Part shown: positions 1-10,508 of the stretch, piece after piece
How the letters are laid out: each line of letters opens with the position of its first letter
How positions within the stretch are numbered: position 1 is the first letter of the stretch
Assembly: GCA_017871115.1 (NCBI GenBank)
Contig: JAFCIZ010000001.1
Location: forward strand, 5,741,501 to 5,805,500
Direction: 5' to 3'
Source: Cunninghamella blakesleeana
Taxonomy: Eukaryota > Mucoromycota > Mucoromycetes > Mucorales > Cunninghamellaceae
DNA length: 64,000 nt
The notes under the pieces: model-generated
The model's database searches: none
The model's input: only the letters and a program-made list of their open reading frames with translations
What the model was told of the DNA's origin: nothing
Position numbers and translations under genes: made by a program

Positions 1-637
1 TTTTGATTTTAACTAATGTGTTTTACGCACCAATGGAAAATATACAAATATAAATCAAAATTCAATTATGATTAATAAAGGACATTCTTTTGCGTATTGA
101 TCGACGATGTTAGCCTTGTGTTATGTTTTAGTTATTATATTTCGTTTTGCTTTATTCAATTGTATTTGAATTATTTACTACTGAATTTAAAGACCAAGTT
201 AACCCGATTTGTTTTATTTTGTTTTATTTTTATTATTAGATTTGATCACCGTTGAGTTTGATTAAAAATATAAATATGAGTTAGGGCAAAGGTGGCATTA
301 TAATACTGTTGATTATTTTTTATTAGAAAATATAAGATTAAATAGGTATTTATATGTGAGTATATTGTAAGATGGTTATAATAATTTAATGTATAATCAA
401 TCAATATTTTGTGTGTATTAAGTAGATATAGTAGTGTAGTGTAATTATATTAAACAAATGACATCTATAATAAATAGTTATAGGTGATGATAGTAAATTG
501 ATACTAATAAAATGATATATTTTAATAAGGTAAATACAACAACCACCATTATCGAATATGACTAATTGACAGTTATATATATATAGTAACACTTAAATTC
601 TTGAGCCTAGTTACCTCAAGATAAAGTACTGCACGTA
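1..637. other. AT-rich intergenic DNA at the left edge
   Basis: No reading frame with coding character is seen. The stretch is mostly A/T homopolymer and short (TA)n tracts. It contains one copy (130-211) of a diverged sequence that recurs at 2166-2251, and the 3' flank of the minus-strand gene that ends at 638. Confidence 0.6.
130..211 (+). repeat. diverged direct repeat, left copy
   Basis: Aligned by eye with 2166-2251 in the same orientation. Both copies share TTCAATTGTATTT and then CAAGTTAA about 30 nt later, with further scattered matches. The two copies bracket the orphan gene at 638-1627. Because the region is AT-rich, chance similarity is not excluded. Confidence 0.3.
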
Positions 638-1627
638 TCATTCCATTTTTAGTGGGGGAAACTGGGTAAACTCGTAATATTTGTTAATATGCCATTGTGA
701 CCAGTCACTTAGAGTTTTAAAATTACACATTGCAAACCTATCAATATTTTTATCTTCTATTTCCTTTGGAATTTTCTTCAATGCAAATGGCCAGTTAATA
801 ATTGTAAATAAATAAATAAATGAATTTTCAAACCTCTCACATATTATAACACCTTTTAAGATAAGTTTTGAACAATCCACTGGGTCTATATTTAGTTCCT
901 TGGTTATTGTTCTATTCGCTATATCAGTGAATGTTTTATCTCCTATACAACCCCTTTCAGATACCAATTCAAAACCTCGTCTATAGTGATTAACACATGC
1001 AAAATCCATATTTTCAACATCCATTCTATCATCTGACGGTTGTATAAGAACTGCTGAGCATATATTTGGGAGCTTGTTTTTACCAATTCTATTTTGATCA
1101 AAGCAAGTGTCTGGTGTCATTGGTGTTTGATAAAATTCAATTTCTTTTTTGTGATTTTGAATGTCATCATATAAATATCTTGGTGGATACCCATACTTTT
1201 GCCAGTACTTATTATAAATTGTAACGATTTTTCCATCCTTTCTTTCGACTCTGAAAGATAGTGGAACCATATCTTGTTTGTATTTATTATTCGTGACATA
1301 GCGAAAAAATTCTTTATCAACTTCACTGAATCCATAATAATCTTGTAATTGCTTTATAATATTATTTATTAGTCTCGAAATATTTTCACTATCTCCAAAT
1401 CCTGTGTTTATATCATTCAATGCCCATTCATACGCTGCTTCCTTAAATGTCTTTGTTGTTATAGATTCTAGGATTGTTATGCCATCTTCAAATTCTTTAA
1501 TGACATCTACAAAGCAGTCAATCTTGGATGTGTCAAGAACTGGAAAGCAGAAGGAATTTTCTAAATCATTTTGTTCATTAAGTATCCCTCTTGTTTTTTT
1601 GAATGCATAAAATATAGTTATAAACAT
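638..1627 (-). CDS. hypothetical protein, faint Nudix-like segment
   Basis: Open frame of 329 codons read from the ATG at 1627. The frame stays open upstream to 1726, but that part is a run of Phe/Ile/Tyr with intron character and ends in a good 3' splice site (TTATAG just before 1634), so an intron in the 5' leader is likely and I chose the inner ATG. The body has balanced composition without low-complexity repeats, unlike most local proteins. Around the last third there is a stretch with spacing like a Nudix box (GCIGDKTFTDIANRTITKEL), but the key REx2EE glutamates are mostly missing, so an active Nudix hydrolase is not supported. It is followed by a hydrophobic strand pattern typical of that fold. 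Function unknown; the match may be chance. Confidence 0.5.
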   Translation of the reverse strand: MFITIFYAFKKTRGILNEQNDLENSFCFPVLDTSKIDCFVDVIKEFEDGITILESITTKTFKEAAYEWALNDINTGFGDSENISRLINNIIKQLQDYYGFSEVDKEFFRYVTNNKYKQDMVPLSFRVERKDGKIVTIYNKYWQKYGYPPRYLYDDIQNHKKEIEFYQTPMTPDTCFDQNRIGKNKLPNICSAVLIQPSDDRMDVENMDFACVNHYRRGFELVSERGCIGDKTFTDIANRTITKELNIDPVDCSKLILKGVIICERFENSFIYLFTIINWPFALKKIPKEIEDKNIDRFAMCNFKTLSDWSQWHINKYYEFTQFPPLKME

Positions 1628-2666
1628 ATCCCTATAAGAGTAAAAAATAAGAAAAATATAAAAGAAAAATATATAAAATAAAAAAAGAGTAGGAAAAGTT
1701 AATTTTATTCTATTTTCAAACTCCACTATACCTTACTTTTAAGGAAACTTTTTTATTTTTATAATTTTATAATTTTACTTAATTTTCTTTTCCCTTTCCC
1801 TTTTTACTTGTATTTTTATGCACTATATTATCAATATTAACGTTTTTTATTATTATTGACCCTAAAATAATTCGACTGATCAAAAAGCAACGTTGCTATA
1901 TTAATTTTTATATGTCATCCTATAACTGTACAGTTTGACAAATAAGGGAGGAATAGAGCGCTGGTAGAGATAATTAAGCAACTATGTCGACATAGGAAAA
2001 GTTAGATTATTTGGTAGACTGGTAACAGTGTGGATAATATAGCATGCGCCAAATACAAAGCAATATCAAATTACTTAGTTAGCAGTATTTATATTCTAGT
2101 ACGCAACAGTGAAAACGGATAGCGTAAGATCAGAGATATATCAAAAATGTATTAATATAGTTAATAGTTTTTATATTTAGTTTTGTTATATTCAATTGTA
2201 TTTATATTGTTTTGTTACCAAATATAAATATCAAGTTAAGCACTTTGCTTGTATTTATTTATTTGTACTCTTGGATCTGACCTATTCAAGATGGTGCACC
2301 ACACGTATCATGTCTAGAGGCATTAAATTATGGCTTCTAGAAATGAGCCAAACAGCATTAATTTGATGATTTTTTTTAAATAAAATAAAATAAAATAAAA
2401 TAATAAAAACGGATCATAATTAAAAAGTAAAACAGTCGTTTTCACAAAATATCTGACTTGAAAGGATCAAGTGCTTTATTTTATTTTAAAATAATTTGGT
2501 GTCTGGTTTTATACAAGATGATCACAATTAAAAAGCCTACTAAGGAAAAGCCAAAAAAAGAGTGGCGTTGTTTAATTTTTTTTAAAAAAATCACCTTTTT
2601 TTTTCTCTTCTTTTATTTCTTTTTCTTTTTTTTATAAACTTATGGTTTTATAAACTTTACACTAGC
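1628..2666. other. intergenic region, divergent promoters
   Basis: About 1 kb between the divergent orphan gene and the cupredoxin gene. No frame with coding character was found. The segment carries the second copy of the 130-211 repeat, and just upstream of the ATG at 2667 a long pyrimidine run (about 2575-2635), a common pattern before plus-strand starts in this window. Confidence 0.5.
2166..2251 (+). repeat. diverged direct repeat, right copy
   Basis: Partner of 130-211, about 2 kb away in the same orientation, with the shared TTCAATTGTATTT and CAAGTTAA blocks in the same order and spacing. Confidence 0.3.
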
Positions 2667-4006
2667 ATGTTTTTTTTTCTAATATTATTTTTGTTGTCAT
2701 TTCTATATAAAATATATTGCCAACAGGAAACTACAGAATATATTGATTATTTTGATCAGTTAAAAAAAGAAACATATCAACCTCTCGATGGAAAAGAAAG
2801 AACCTATTATATTGCTATTGAAGAAGTTATTTGGAATTATGCACCAACTAATTGGGATGAAGTAAATAATCTTTCGCTAGAAAATTCACCTGCTCATTTA
2901 TATATGGCTTCAAGTAAGTTATCTATATTATATAATATCATTTAAGCACAAAATATTTACAAAAAATATAAAATATACTATTTATTTATATAATAGCAAA
3001 AACAGCCATTGGAACCAAATATTATAAAGCGCAATATAGAGAATACACTGATGGTACATATTCAACATTAAAAAAGGTTAATTCCTGGCAAGGTGGTATG
3101 GGTCCTATTTTGCGTGGGCAAGTAGGTGATACATTGAAAGTTCATGTTTGGAATAAAGCTAGTTATAGCTATAGTATGCATCCACATGTAAGTTTTATCT
3201 AAATATCAAAATATAATAAAAAAACCAAAAAAAAATTTATTAATTTATATAATCATTTTATTCTTATTTCTTTATTAACTTTACCTTTATTTTTTTTGTA
3301 ATAATGATGATGGTAGGGTGTATTTTATGAATTTGATATGGAAGGCGCTGTATATAAAGGAACATCTAAAGAAGCATATATTTTACCCGGAAACCGATAT
3401 ACTTATACATGGCAAATTCGTCCAAGAGCAGGGCCAGGACCAACAGATGGAGATTCTTTAGTTTGGGGTTATCATTCACATGTAACAGAATTTGATATTT
3501 ATGCAGGGTTATATGGTGCCATTATCGTCTATAGAAAAGGAAAGTATAGCCAATTTGATAATAATAATGAAATAGTAACAACAGTATTTGCAAGTGATGA
3601 AAATCTCTCACCTTATCTTCAAAAAACAATGACTTACATTCGGCCTGATTTAGATAAACAGAAAATTGAAAAGATGAAAGGAGATATCACACCATTCTAT
3701 TTATCTAATATAAAACACATGATTAATGGCTTTATGCTTCATCATCCATCATCCTTAATATTTTATAATCACCAACCCATCATTTGGCATGTTATTGCTT
3801 GGGGTTCCTTTTTAGATATTCACGATTTGCGCTGGCAAGGTGGAAAAGTATATCGTTTTAATCGTACCATTTCTCAATTACGTCTATTACCAGCTTCTTT
3901 TCATACTCTTACTTTTATACCTGACCAACAGGGTACATGGCAATTTGGGTTTCTTAATGGGGAGCAAGGTGTTTATGGTATGGTCTGGCAATTTAATGTA
4001 GAATGA
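2667..4006 (+). CDS. secreted ceruloplasmin-type two-cupredoxin protein
   Basis: Exons 2667-2913, 2997-3187 and 3317-4006 join in frame to 375 residues. The first ~18 residues form a hydrophobic signal peptide. The rest follows one ceruloplasmin/hephaestin repeat: strand motif YYIAIEEVIWNYAP, then SMHPHG (His144, His146) and WGYHSH (His199, His201), which correspond to the domain 1 half of the trinuclear copper site. The second cupredoxin domain keeps His315 (DIHDLRW), but at the C-terminal type 1 copper loop the expected Cys and His are Phe358 and Gln363; only a Met (368) remains. Full ceruloplasmins have six domains (~1,000 residues), and the domain 6 half-site (HCHxxxH) is absent here. It is therefore a short relative with an incomplete copper set. 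Catalysis would need oligomerisation or a partner; a copper-binding, structural or vestigial role is equally possible. Family assignment is firm, function is not. Confidence 0.85.
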
Positions 4007-4401
4007 TGAATGATTTTATCTTTTTTTATACATGTGTTTAATCGTTTATTATTATGCATGCATCGTTGTTATTTTTATTTTGTAAAGTTGAGTTTTTTAT
4101 TTTTTTACATTTATGTATATATACCAAAACTATGAATATATATTAAAAAGTCCTATATGTATTAATATTATTATTATCTATCATATTTTCTTCTTCACTG
4201 CATTTTATATCACTATCATTATTATCATTGCCATTATTGTTTTGTAAATTGAATTGAATTAAATTACATTTATTTTACTTTTGATGTATTTATATATAAG
4301 CCAAATCTATGTACAATTATTATTATTATTATTAAAATTAGTTTTTTAAAAAAGAAGAATGAATGGATGAAAGGAAGGAAGGAAAGGAGAATGAAGAGCA
4401 A
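4007..4401. other. convergent 3' intergenic spacer
   Basis: Spacer between the 3' ends of the cupredoxin gene (+) and the OCA-family gene (-). Only AT-rich sequence, (TTA)n and a purine run of GGAAGGAA type near 4370-4390. No gene seen. Confidence 0.6.
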
Positions 4402-4677
4402 TTAATCTAATCCTTCCAAAGCTAAGGCATCCAACATTCTACTTAATGGTTCTGTGGTATACCTAGTTCCAACGCCATCATCATAAATATTCCCTTGATC
4501 ATCAATAATCACATCATCCACTTGATCACCTTCATCATCACTAAAAAATCCAGCTGTTGATCGTTTATAATATTGTACCTGATCTAATCCATCCATCATT
4601 ACGCCATCGATATCAATATCCACATCAATCAAATATTGATCTTTACCATCATCATCATCATCATCATTTTCATGACT

Positions 4678-4709
<32 letters not shown>

Positions 4710-6235
4710 AGCCTTTTCTATTCTCATCCTCTCGTTCATCGTCATCATCATCATCGTTATCTATCCGTTCTACAATCACTTTTTTAGTTGGTGTATAATC
4801 CATTTCATTAAATTCTTTTGATGCAGAGGATGAGGTATTATTATTATTATTAACGATATTTGTCGTATTGGACGAGATAGGACTACTGTGTGATAGGGCT
4901 GATAATCTATTGTTGGATACTAATTGTCCTTTACTACTGCTATTACTTGTAGGTGTACTTGAATTACTTTCTTGCATAGACCCATAAACAGAGGTCGATC
5001 TATTATGCCTGGAAGTTGGTGAAGATGATGAATCAAATAAATTATCCAATAAATCTATATTATAATATATTAGAAAGAAATGAAGTTAGTATAAATGTAT
5101 AATCACTTTAATCAAAATGAATATGATATTTATATTAATCATATTTTCTTTAAAAAATCATTACCATTTTTTCTTTTCTTGTAATAATCTTCTTTATCCT
5201 TTTCTTTACGCTCTTGCTTATCTTTTTGTTCCCTTTCCTCGTTAGTCATCATTTCAGGATTCAAAAACTTTAATCTTAAATTTGGATGTTTTCTAAAATC
5301 AACTTTACCACCCCAGAGCCATTTTGGAATTGTTAATGGAATTGTCACTTCAAAATTTTTAAAATTTTCCACGAATTCAAATTCTTCTGAACTGACCACG
5401 CTTGTATGTAAATTTCTATTTTTTTAATAGTAAATAATAAATAATAAATAATAATAACAATAACAATAGTAATAAAATTATTAGTGAGATACTGCTGTTT
5501 TTCATCCTCTTTTGTTATTATTTAAAATAAATAAATATATGATATATACCTTGAAAATTCCACTATTGTACTGGATAAACTCCACATTTGTAACTTTCGA
5601 AGACAAGCTATTACTAAGCCAGTAACATCAGCACCATCCAAACAATGAATATATATCGGATGATTTTCAGGATCTATTATTATCTTTTCATAAATAAATA
5701 AATAAATATATAAAAAAAAACGGATGTGTGTATATTTATATTAATGAAATATATATAAATGCCGTCGTTGTAATTATCGATAATAATATTGGCATAGTTC
5801 TTGTTAATATTTTATTATACTATATTTTAGATAGATAGATGGATGTACCTGTAGAGCGAGTAGCGTTTTATTATAAGTAAGTGGGACATTGTCTTCTTTC
5901 ATACGATCTACTGTTAATCGAAGCATATGTATGTTTTCATGTCTACAAAACTCTTCTAATTCAGATGTTGGCTTATCAGGTATTAAAGATAGAATAGTTT
6001 TGAGTTGTAACCTAATTATATATATAAATATATAAATGACAAAAAAAAGGTGAGAATATGTACTTTTAAAAACTTTCTATTCTTATTCATTTTATTTTAT
6101 TTATTTTATTAATAAAGCATTCATCTACCTTCTCATAAAACGATAGTTCCTTGGCTTTGGGTACCCTCCTCTAAAAAGGTTTTCTTCTACTATAGAATAT
6201 CGAAAGGGAGGTATAAGATTAGGTAATAAGGTCAT
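4402..6235 (-). CDS. OCA/Siw14-family tyrosine phosphatase-like protein
   Basis: Five exons: 6129-6235, 5849-6011, 5550-5683, 5165-5400, 4402-5054, giving 430 residues. The N-terminal ~200 residues match the fungal OCA/Siw14 dual-specificity phosphatase family: the opening PPFRYSIVEENLFRGGYP and later VPLTYNKTLLALQ are typical of its fold. The active-site loop reads HCLDGADVTG (Cys104): the Cys is kept, but the Arg of HCx5R is Val110. Known members of the family act on inositol pyrophosphates (Siw14) or work as a complex in oxidant-induced arrest and TORC1 signalling; a scaffold or pseudo-enzyme role fits this loop. The C-terminal ~200 residues are disordered, rich in Ser/Asn/Asp, with a (GR)n tract and acidic runs. 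The nearest yeast paralogue (Oca4, Oca6 or other) cannot be told by eye. Confidence 0.8.
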
Positions 6236-6349
6236 GTATTTTTTTTTTGATACGTATAAAAAATAAAAGAAAAAAGGAAAAAAAGTGAAATGCTTTTTTT
6301 TTTTTAAAAAAGAATACGGTGTTTAAAAAAAATCTTTAATTTTTTTATT

Positions 6350-7392
6350 TTATATATTTCCATTTGATATTTGTTCATCTATATTTTCCAAATTTCCATT
6401 AGCATAAGATTCTGTCCAATGTTTAGCTGTCGAGAAAAAATCTTTATAATTATTTTTATAGTGAGAAGCAACTTGGGCGTCCTAGAATTTTTTAACATAA
6501 AGATATTAAAAGATCATCAATCAGTCAATCAATTGATATTTTATTTTAGCATAAATTATTATCATGGCCATTTATTGTACTATTATAATTTTCTATGTAT
6601 ATTTTAATAACATACTTGAGGATCATCAGGGACAGGACTAGATAATAAAGATTGTAAGGATAATAATGCGGTACGAATAGATAAAGCTGGGCTCCAAGCA
6701 TCTTTTAAAATATCCTTTAAAAATAATGAGAGTAATCAATAAGAAATAAAAAGTTTATAAATAAATAAATAAATAAATAAATAGGAAATGTACAATAAAG
6801 CTATATATTGAGAGCAATGATGATCATTGTATATTTACCAAACAGATAGCACCCTGACAATAGTATATGATATTGATAATAATAATAAAGCAAAAAGATA
6901 GGCATTAGTATAATCGTTTAGCAAGCTGAAGAGTTTGATATTAATTAATACGAATATTACCGTTTGGGAACTGATATTTGGGTGATATACTTTGGTAATA
7001 AAGCGCATCTTTGGAGGTTTGAAAGGAAAATCGTCCTTTAAGCAAATATATATATACATATATAATATGAATATTGGTTATTATTTTTATTTCAAGTTGT
7101 CGTTATTAAAAATAAAAAGTTAGTAATTTATTACTTCAAGTTGAATATTAACCAAGAAAGTTCCACCTTCATAGGGTGTATCTGGTGGACCTATAATTGT
7201 GGCATAATATTGATCTTTTTTTACAAAGTAGGAAGAAAAAAGAGTTTTGTAAGTATATATTTTTTGTATAATGAAATATACACGATGCATATATATATTA
7301 CTTGTATTATCTGTTGCTTTAATTCCAATTTTTGCAGCTGGATCTTCTTCAATATCTCTAATTTCTTTTACTATACGATTGGAATAATACAT
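6350..7392 (-). CDS. ubiquitin-conjugating enzyme E2 (Ubc1/UBE2K core)
   Basis: Six exons: 7302-7392, 7135-7214, 6961-7035, 6839-6853, 6616-6714, 6350-6481, giving 163 residues. All landmarks of an E2 fold are present: [13 protein letters not shown] helix, [17 protein letters not shown] (HPN at 75-77), the catalytic Cys86 in [14 protein letters not shown], and DDPQDAQVA. The sequence is closest to yeast Ubc1/human UBE2K ([26 protein letters not shown]). Those enzymes carry a C-terminal UBA domain, whereas this protein stops soon after the core, so it may be a UBA-less paralogue. The enzyme would accept ubiquitin from E1 and pass it on with E3s in cytosol or nucleus. The catalytic Cys lies in a 15-nt exon. 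Tandem with, and 115 nt upstream of, the OCA-family gene. Confidence 0.93.
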
Positions 7393-7724
7393 GAAAAATA
7401 TAATAAAGGAAAAGTAGAAAGAAGAAAAAAAAATATATTTTTTATTTAAATATTATTATTATTTCGGGATTTAAAAATAAAAATAATAAGCCCAAGTACG
7501 CTGTGCCATTTCTGACTATTCGCTCTGACTAATTGCATGAAAAGAGAATATAGCTAAAAAAATCCTTCGAAGTGCAGGAATAAAAAAGATGGTTTAAATT
7601 TGATAAAGAGACTTGTATATACATTACGATAAAGAAATTCCATTAGGAGTTAATTAGAGTATTTTGTATTAATTAATGTTATTATTATTATTATTATTAT
7701 TTAAAAAAAAAGAGAGAGAAAGAG
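7393..7724. other. 5' flank of the E2 gene
   Basis: AT-rich sequence upstream of the minus-strand E2 start, ending at the 3' side of the retrotransposon relic. A (TTA)n run lies near 7680-7700. No gene seen. Confidence 0.5.
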
Positions 7725-9545
7725 GAGTGGTTGAATTATGAATTGTTATTCGTATTAATCCAATTAAGAAATAAATCTAGTGAAGTATTATTGTGTTCGA
7801 TATGTTGTGGGTGTTGTATTTGTTCAATTTCTAATAGGATGTTACATATTTGTAGCCAACTACTGTTCCATCGTCTTATTGTCAGTTTTCTGATTGGAGG
7901 GATTATTGATATTCTATTGATAAGTTATGAGAGCGGTCTGATGCTATTTATAGATAAATGAATAGTATTGTGTGCATGTTGAGACATTAAATTACATGTT
8001 TACGAGTAAAGGGATAATAGTTACAAATACAAGGTTTAGGTTTACCGCCGGGTAACCATCCAATTCGCCAATGTATTAGTCTACTTCTGATTTTATTATT
8101 CATCGGATGATAAAGTTTAGGATCTATTACTATTTTAAGTTTACAGCTTTGTAATAATGACGATCGTTGTATATTATCTAGGAACTTATTGAGACGATGT
8201 TTTTTAATAAGTATTTCTGTGTCAATTAATTGTTGTTTATCCATTATTGTATCATAAAACGGCTGGTTTTTTAGTTGATTCCATAGACTATGTTTCCTAT
8301 AAATATATTTTGTATTTGATAGAGTTGGTGTCGATGTTGATAGTATAATTATGATAAAGTTAAGGAGAGAGTCTTCTGGTTGATATTTGGCTCTATCTAA
8401 ATATTTCATTCGAGAATTTTTATACTTTGATGCATTGACGGTAGTCGTGCTAGATGCATCATTATTATAATTAATGGTCTGCTATTTGCTGAGTATATTG
8501 TCTGATATATTTGTTTTGCGTGCCTTCCTTTTTTTTATTTACTGTTTTTTGAATGCTACAATTGCCAGTCCGTACCCCAATTGTGATCTAATGAATCATT
8601 GATATATTTTACTGCAATTAAGTTTACTAAATCCACCACGGTTGGAGCCAATTGATGTTAGGATTCTTAATGCATTTATAGCCTTAGTTGTATTAATTTT
8701 TATTAGTTTATTTTTATTTATCATTCCTTCATATGCTATTGGTATTCCAAGATATGGGAGTGATTGTTGGGTTGCTACGGGTATGTCATATAAATAATAT
8801 TGTTTTTGTTTTTCCTTTTTTTGGTGGTAGAATTATGGCACATTTGGCTGGGTTCTATTTATACCCTAATAACTGACTACGCGGTTCACATTTGGTGAGT
8901 AATTGTTGTATCATTTCTAAAGTAGCAGCAAGGACGACATGATTTGCATATAGTAAATAATTGATTTTGGATAGTGATTGAAGTAATAAAGTTGGATTGA
9001 ACGTAGGGTGTGTTGGGTCTGTCCTCAGATAATTAATATAAATAGAATATAGAAAAGGTGAAAGAATTGAACCTTGTAAAACACCAATTTTAGGTTGGAA
9101 TTGGGTAGATTTATGGTTGTTAAGTATAACTTCTACTTTTACATTAGCAAAGAGGGCTTGTAATAGTTTTAATAACAGTGCGTGTATGTGTAGTTGAATG
9201 GCTGTTCATGTAATATTACGATCTACTGCATCATATGCAGATTTTATATCTAAAAATACTAACATACATGATTGTTTATAATTACGTTTTTGTTGGTAAC
9301 AAATTTCTGTTAAATGTATAACTTGGTCTAGAGTGCTTCGTTATTGACTAAAATCTCCTTGTGATATGCCCAGTTGGATGAATTGTATATTAAATCAAAT
9401 TATAGGTATTTTTCTATTAGTTTCCTAAAAACAGATGCAAGACTTATAGATCTGTAGTTTTGTACTTCATTAAGGTTCCTTATTTATATATAGGTATAGT
9501 TTGAGCTATTTTATAGTTAGATAGTGTTAAACTGTGTTTTCAACA
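7725..9545 (-). mobile_element. decayed non-LTR (LINE-type) retrotransposon, RT to C-terminal part
   Basis: Translating the minus strand in shifting frames gives the ordered blocks of a LINE ORF2. They are NYRSISLASVFRKLIEKYL (~9430-9470), FLDIKSAYDAVDR (box A, ~9220-9258), LQGSILSPFLYSIYIN (~9033-9085), YLLYANHVVLAA (the YADD box, ~8930-8957), a thumb-like TSIGSNRGGFSKL (~8600-8660), and a C-terminal segment ending HWRIGWLPGGKPKPC then TRKHVI near 7990. The last part still holds a 140-codon open frame (7987-8409). Several stops and frameshifts interrupt the frame, and the catalytic YADD is YANH (8939-8950), so it cannot encode an active reverse transcriptase. No endonuclease domain or 5' end is seen, as expected for 5' truncation. 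Boundaries are approximate; no target-site duplication was identified. Confidence 0.85.
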
Positions 9546-10017
9546 TGTTGGAAAGTATAAAGAAAAAAAGAAAGAGATTAAATTTCAAAATTTTGAAAGT
9601 TTGCATTTTTAACGGAGTATAAAAATTGAGTTTTTTTTCTCTTATGATGAACTTAATAGAGAGTTAGTTAGTAGTTTGGCTATTAATTCTAAAAATCATT
9701 TTATTGTAATCGTTTAAAAATTTAAAAAGTTATATGTATTAAAAGATTCTAAACATATATAAAAAAAATCATTTTATATTATTATAATTTAAATCTGGGG
9801 AACTTTTGATAAAGTCTTCATTATTAAATACTTTTTATTCTTATCACTTTTTTATAATGATTTGGTTATAAGAATTGTACTAAAAATTATGCTACTAGAA
9901 AAAAGGAGAAAAAAGAACAGCGGGAGTTAAAAATATACCAGCCTTATAAAAAAAAATTATTTACAATTTTTTTTCATTCTCACCCTTTCACCCTATTTGT
10001 TTTTTAAATATATAAAA
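9546..10017. other. intergenic region, COA3 promoter
   Basis: AT-rich sequence between the retrotransposon relic and COA3. A pyrimidine-rich run (about 9965-10000) precedes the start codon. No further coding blocks of the retroelement were recognised here. Confidence 0.5.
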
Positions 10018-10352
10018 ATGACTTCTCGAGATAGACTTTATACACAAAACAAAGGTTATGGTTTTACTCCAGCTTTACAAAGAACAAGACAACCTTTTGC
10101 TAAACGTAATGTATTAACCTTGGGTGCTTTATTAACTTTTACAAGTAGTGTTTGTAAGTTTATATTATTTATATTTATATTTATAATGAATTAGTTTTTT
10201 CTTATTCTCTCAATTTCTCTCTCTTTTTTTAAGATCTTTATTCCATGTTTGCTGTAAAACAAGATGATTTTAGTGATGTTCCATTACCTAGCCAACTTCC
10301 AGGTGTTCATGATATTACCAATCAAGAAAAACAAAAATCTGAAAAACAATAA
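10018..10352 (+). CDS. COA3: cytochrome c oxidase assembly factor 3
   Basis: Two exons, 10018-10153 and 10234-10352, give 84 residues. The family signature is clear: a short basic N-terminus ending FAKRNVLTLGAL, one membrane span (about residues 33-50), then YSMFAVKQDDFSDVPLP. Fungal COA3 (CCDC56/MITRAC12 family) is a small single-pass inner-membrane protein of mitochondria that binds newly made Cox1 and stabilises it during cytochrome oxidase assembly, coupling Cox1 synthesis to assembly. Length is normal for the family. The gene is convergent with the unknown gene ending at 10509, with only 156 nt between stop codons. A second mitochondrial-heme-enzyme gene, cytochrome c heme lyase, lies 16 kb away, but there is no sign of linkage. 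Confidence 0.93.
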
Positions 10353-10508
10353 TAATCATTTTTTAAAAAAACTATCATATTTTGTAAAAGTATATATTTG
10401 TATGTGTGAGCGATTGTGTAATTAAGATTTTTTTTTATTAATATTATAGAATAAAATAATAGTAATAATAATAATAATTATAAATATTAAGTAAAATAAT
10501 AGAAATAT

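Noticed and set aside
638..1726. Longer start of the orphan gene including a Phe/Ile/Tyr-rich N-terminus
   Set aside because: The added part has intron character with a good 3' splice signal; the inner ATG is preferred.
4557..4787. Plus-strand frame of His/Asp repeats
   Set aside because: Antisense shadow of the acidic and GR codons of the OCA-family gene.
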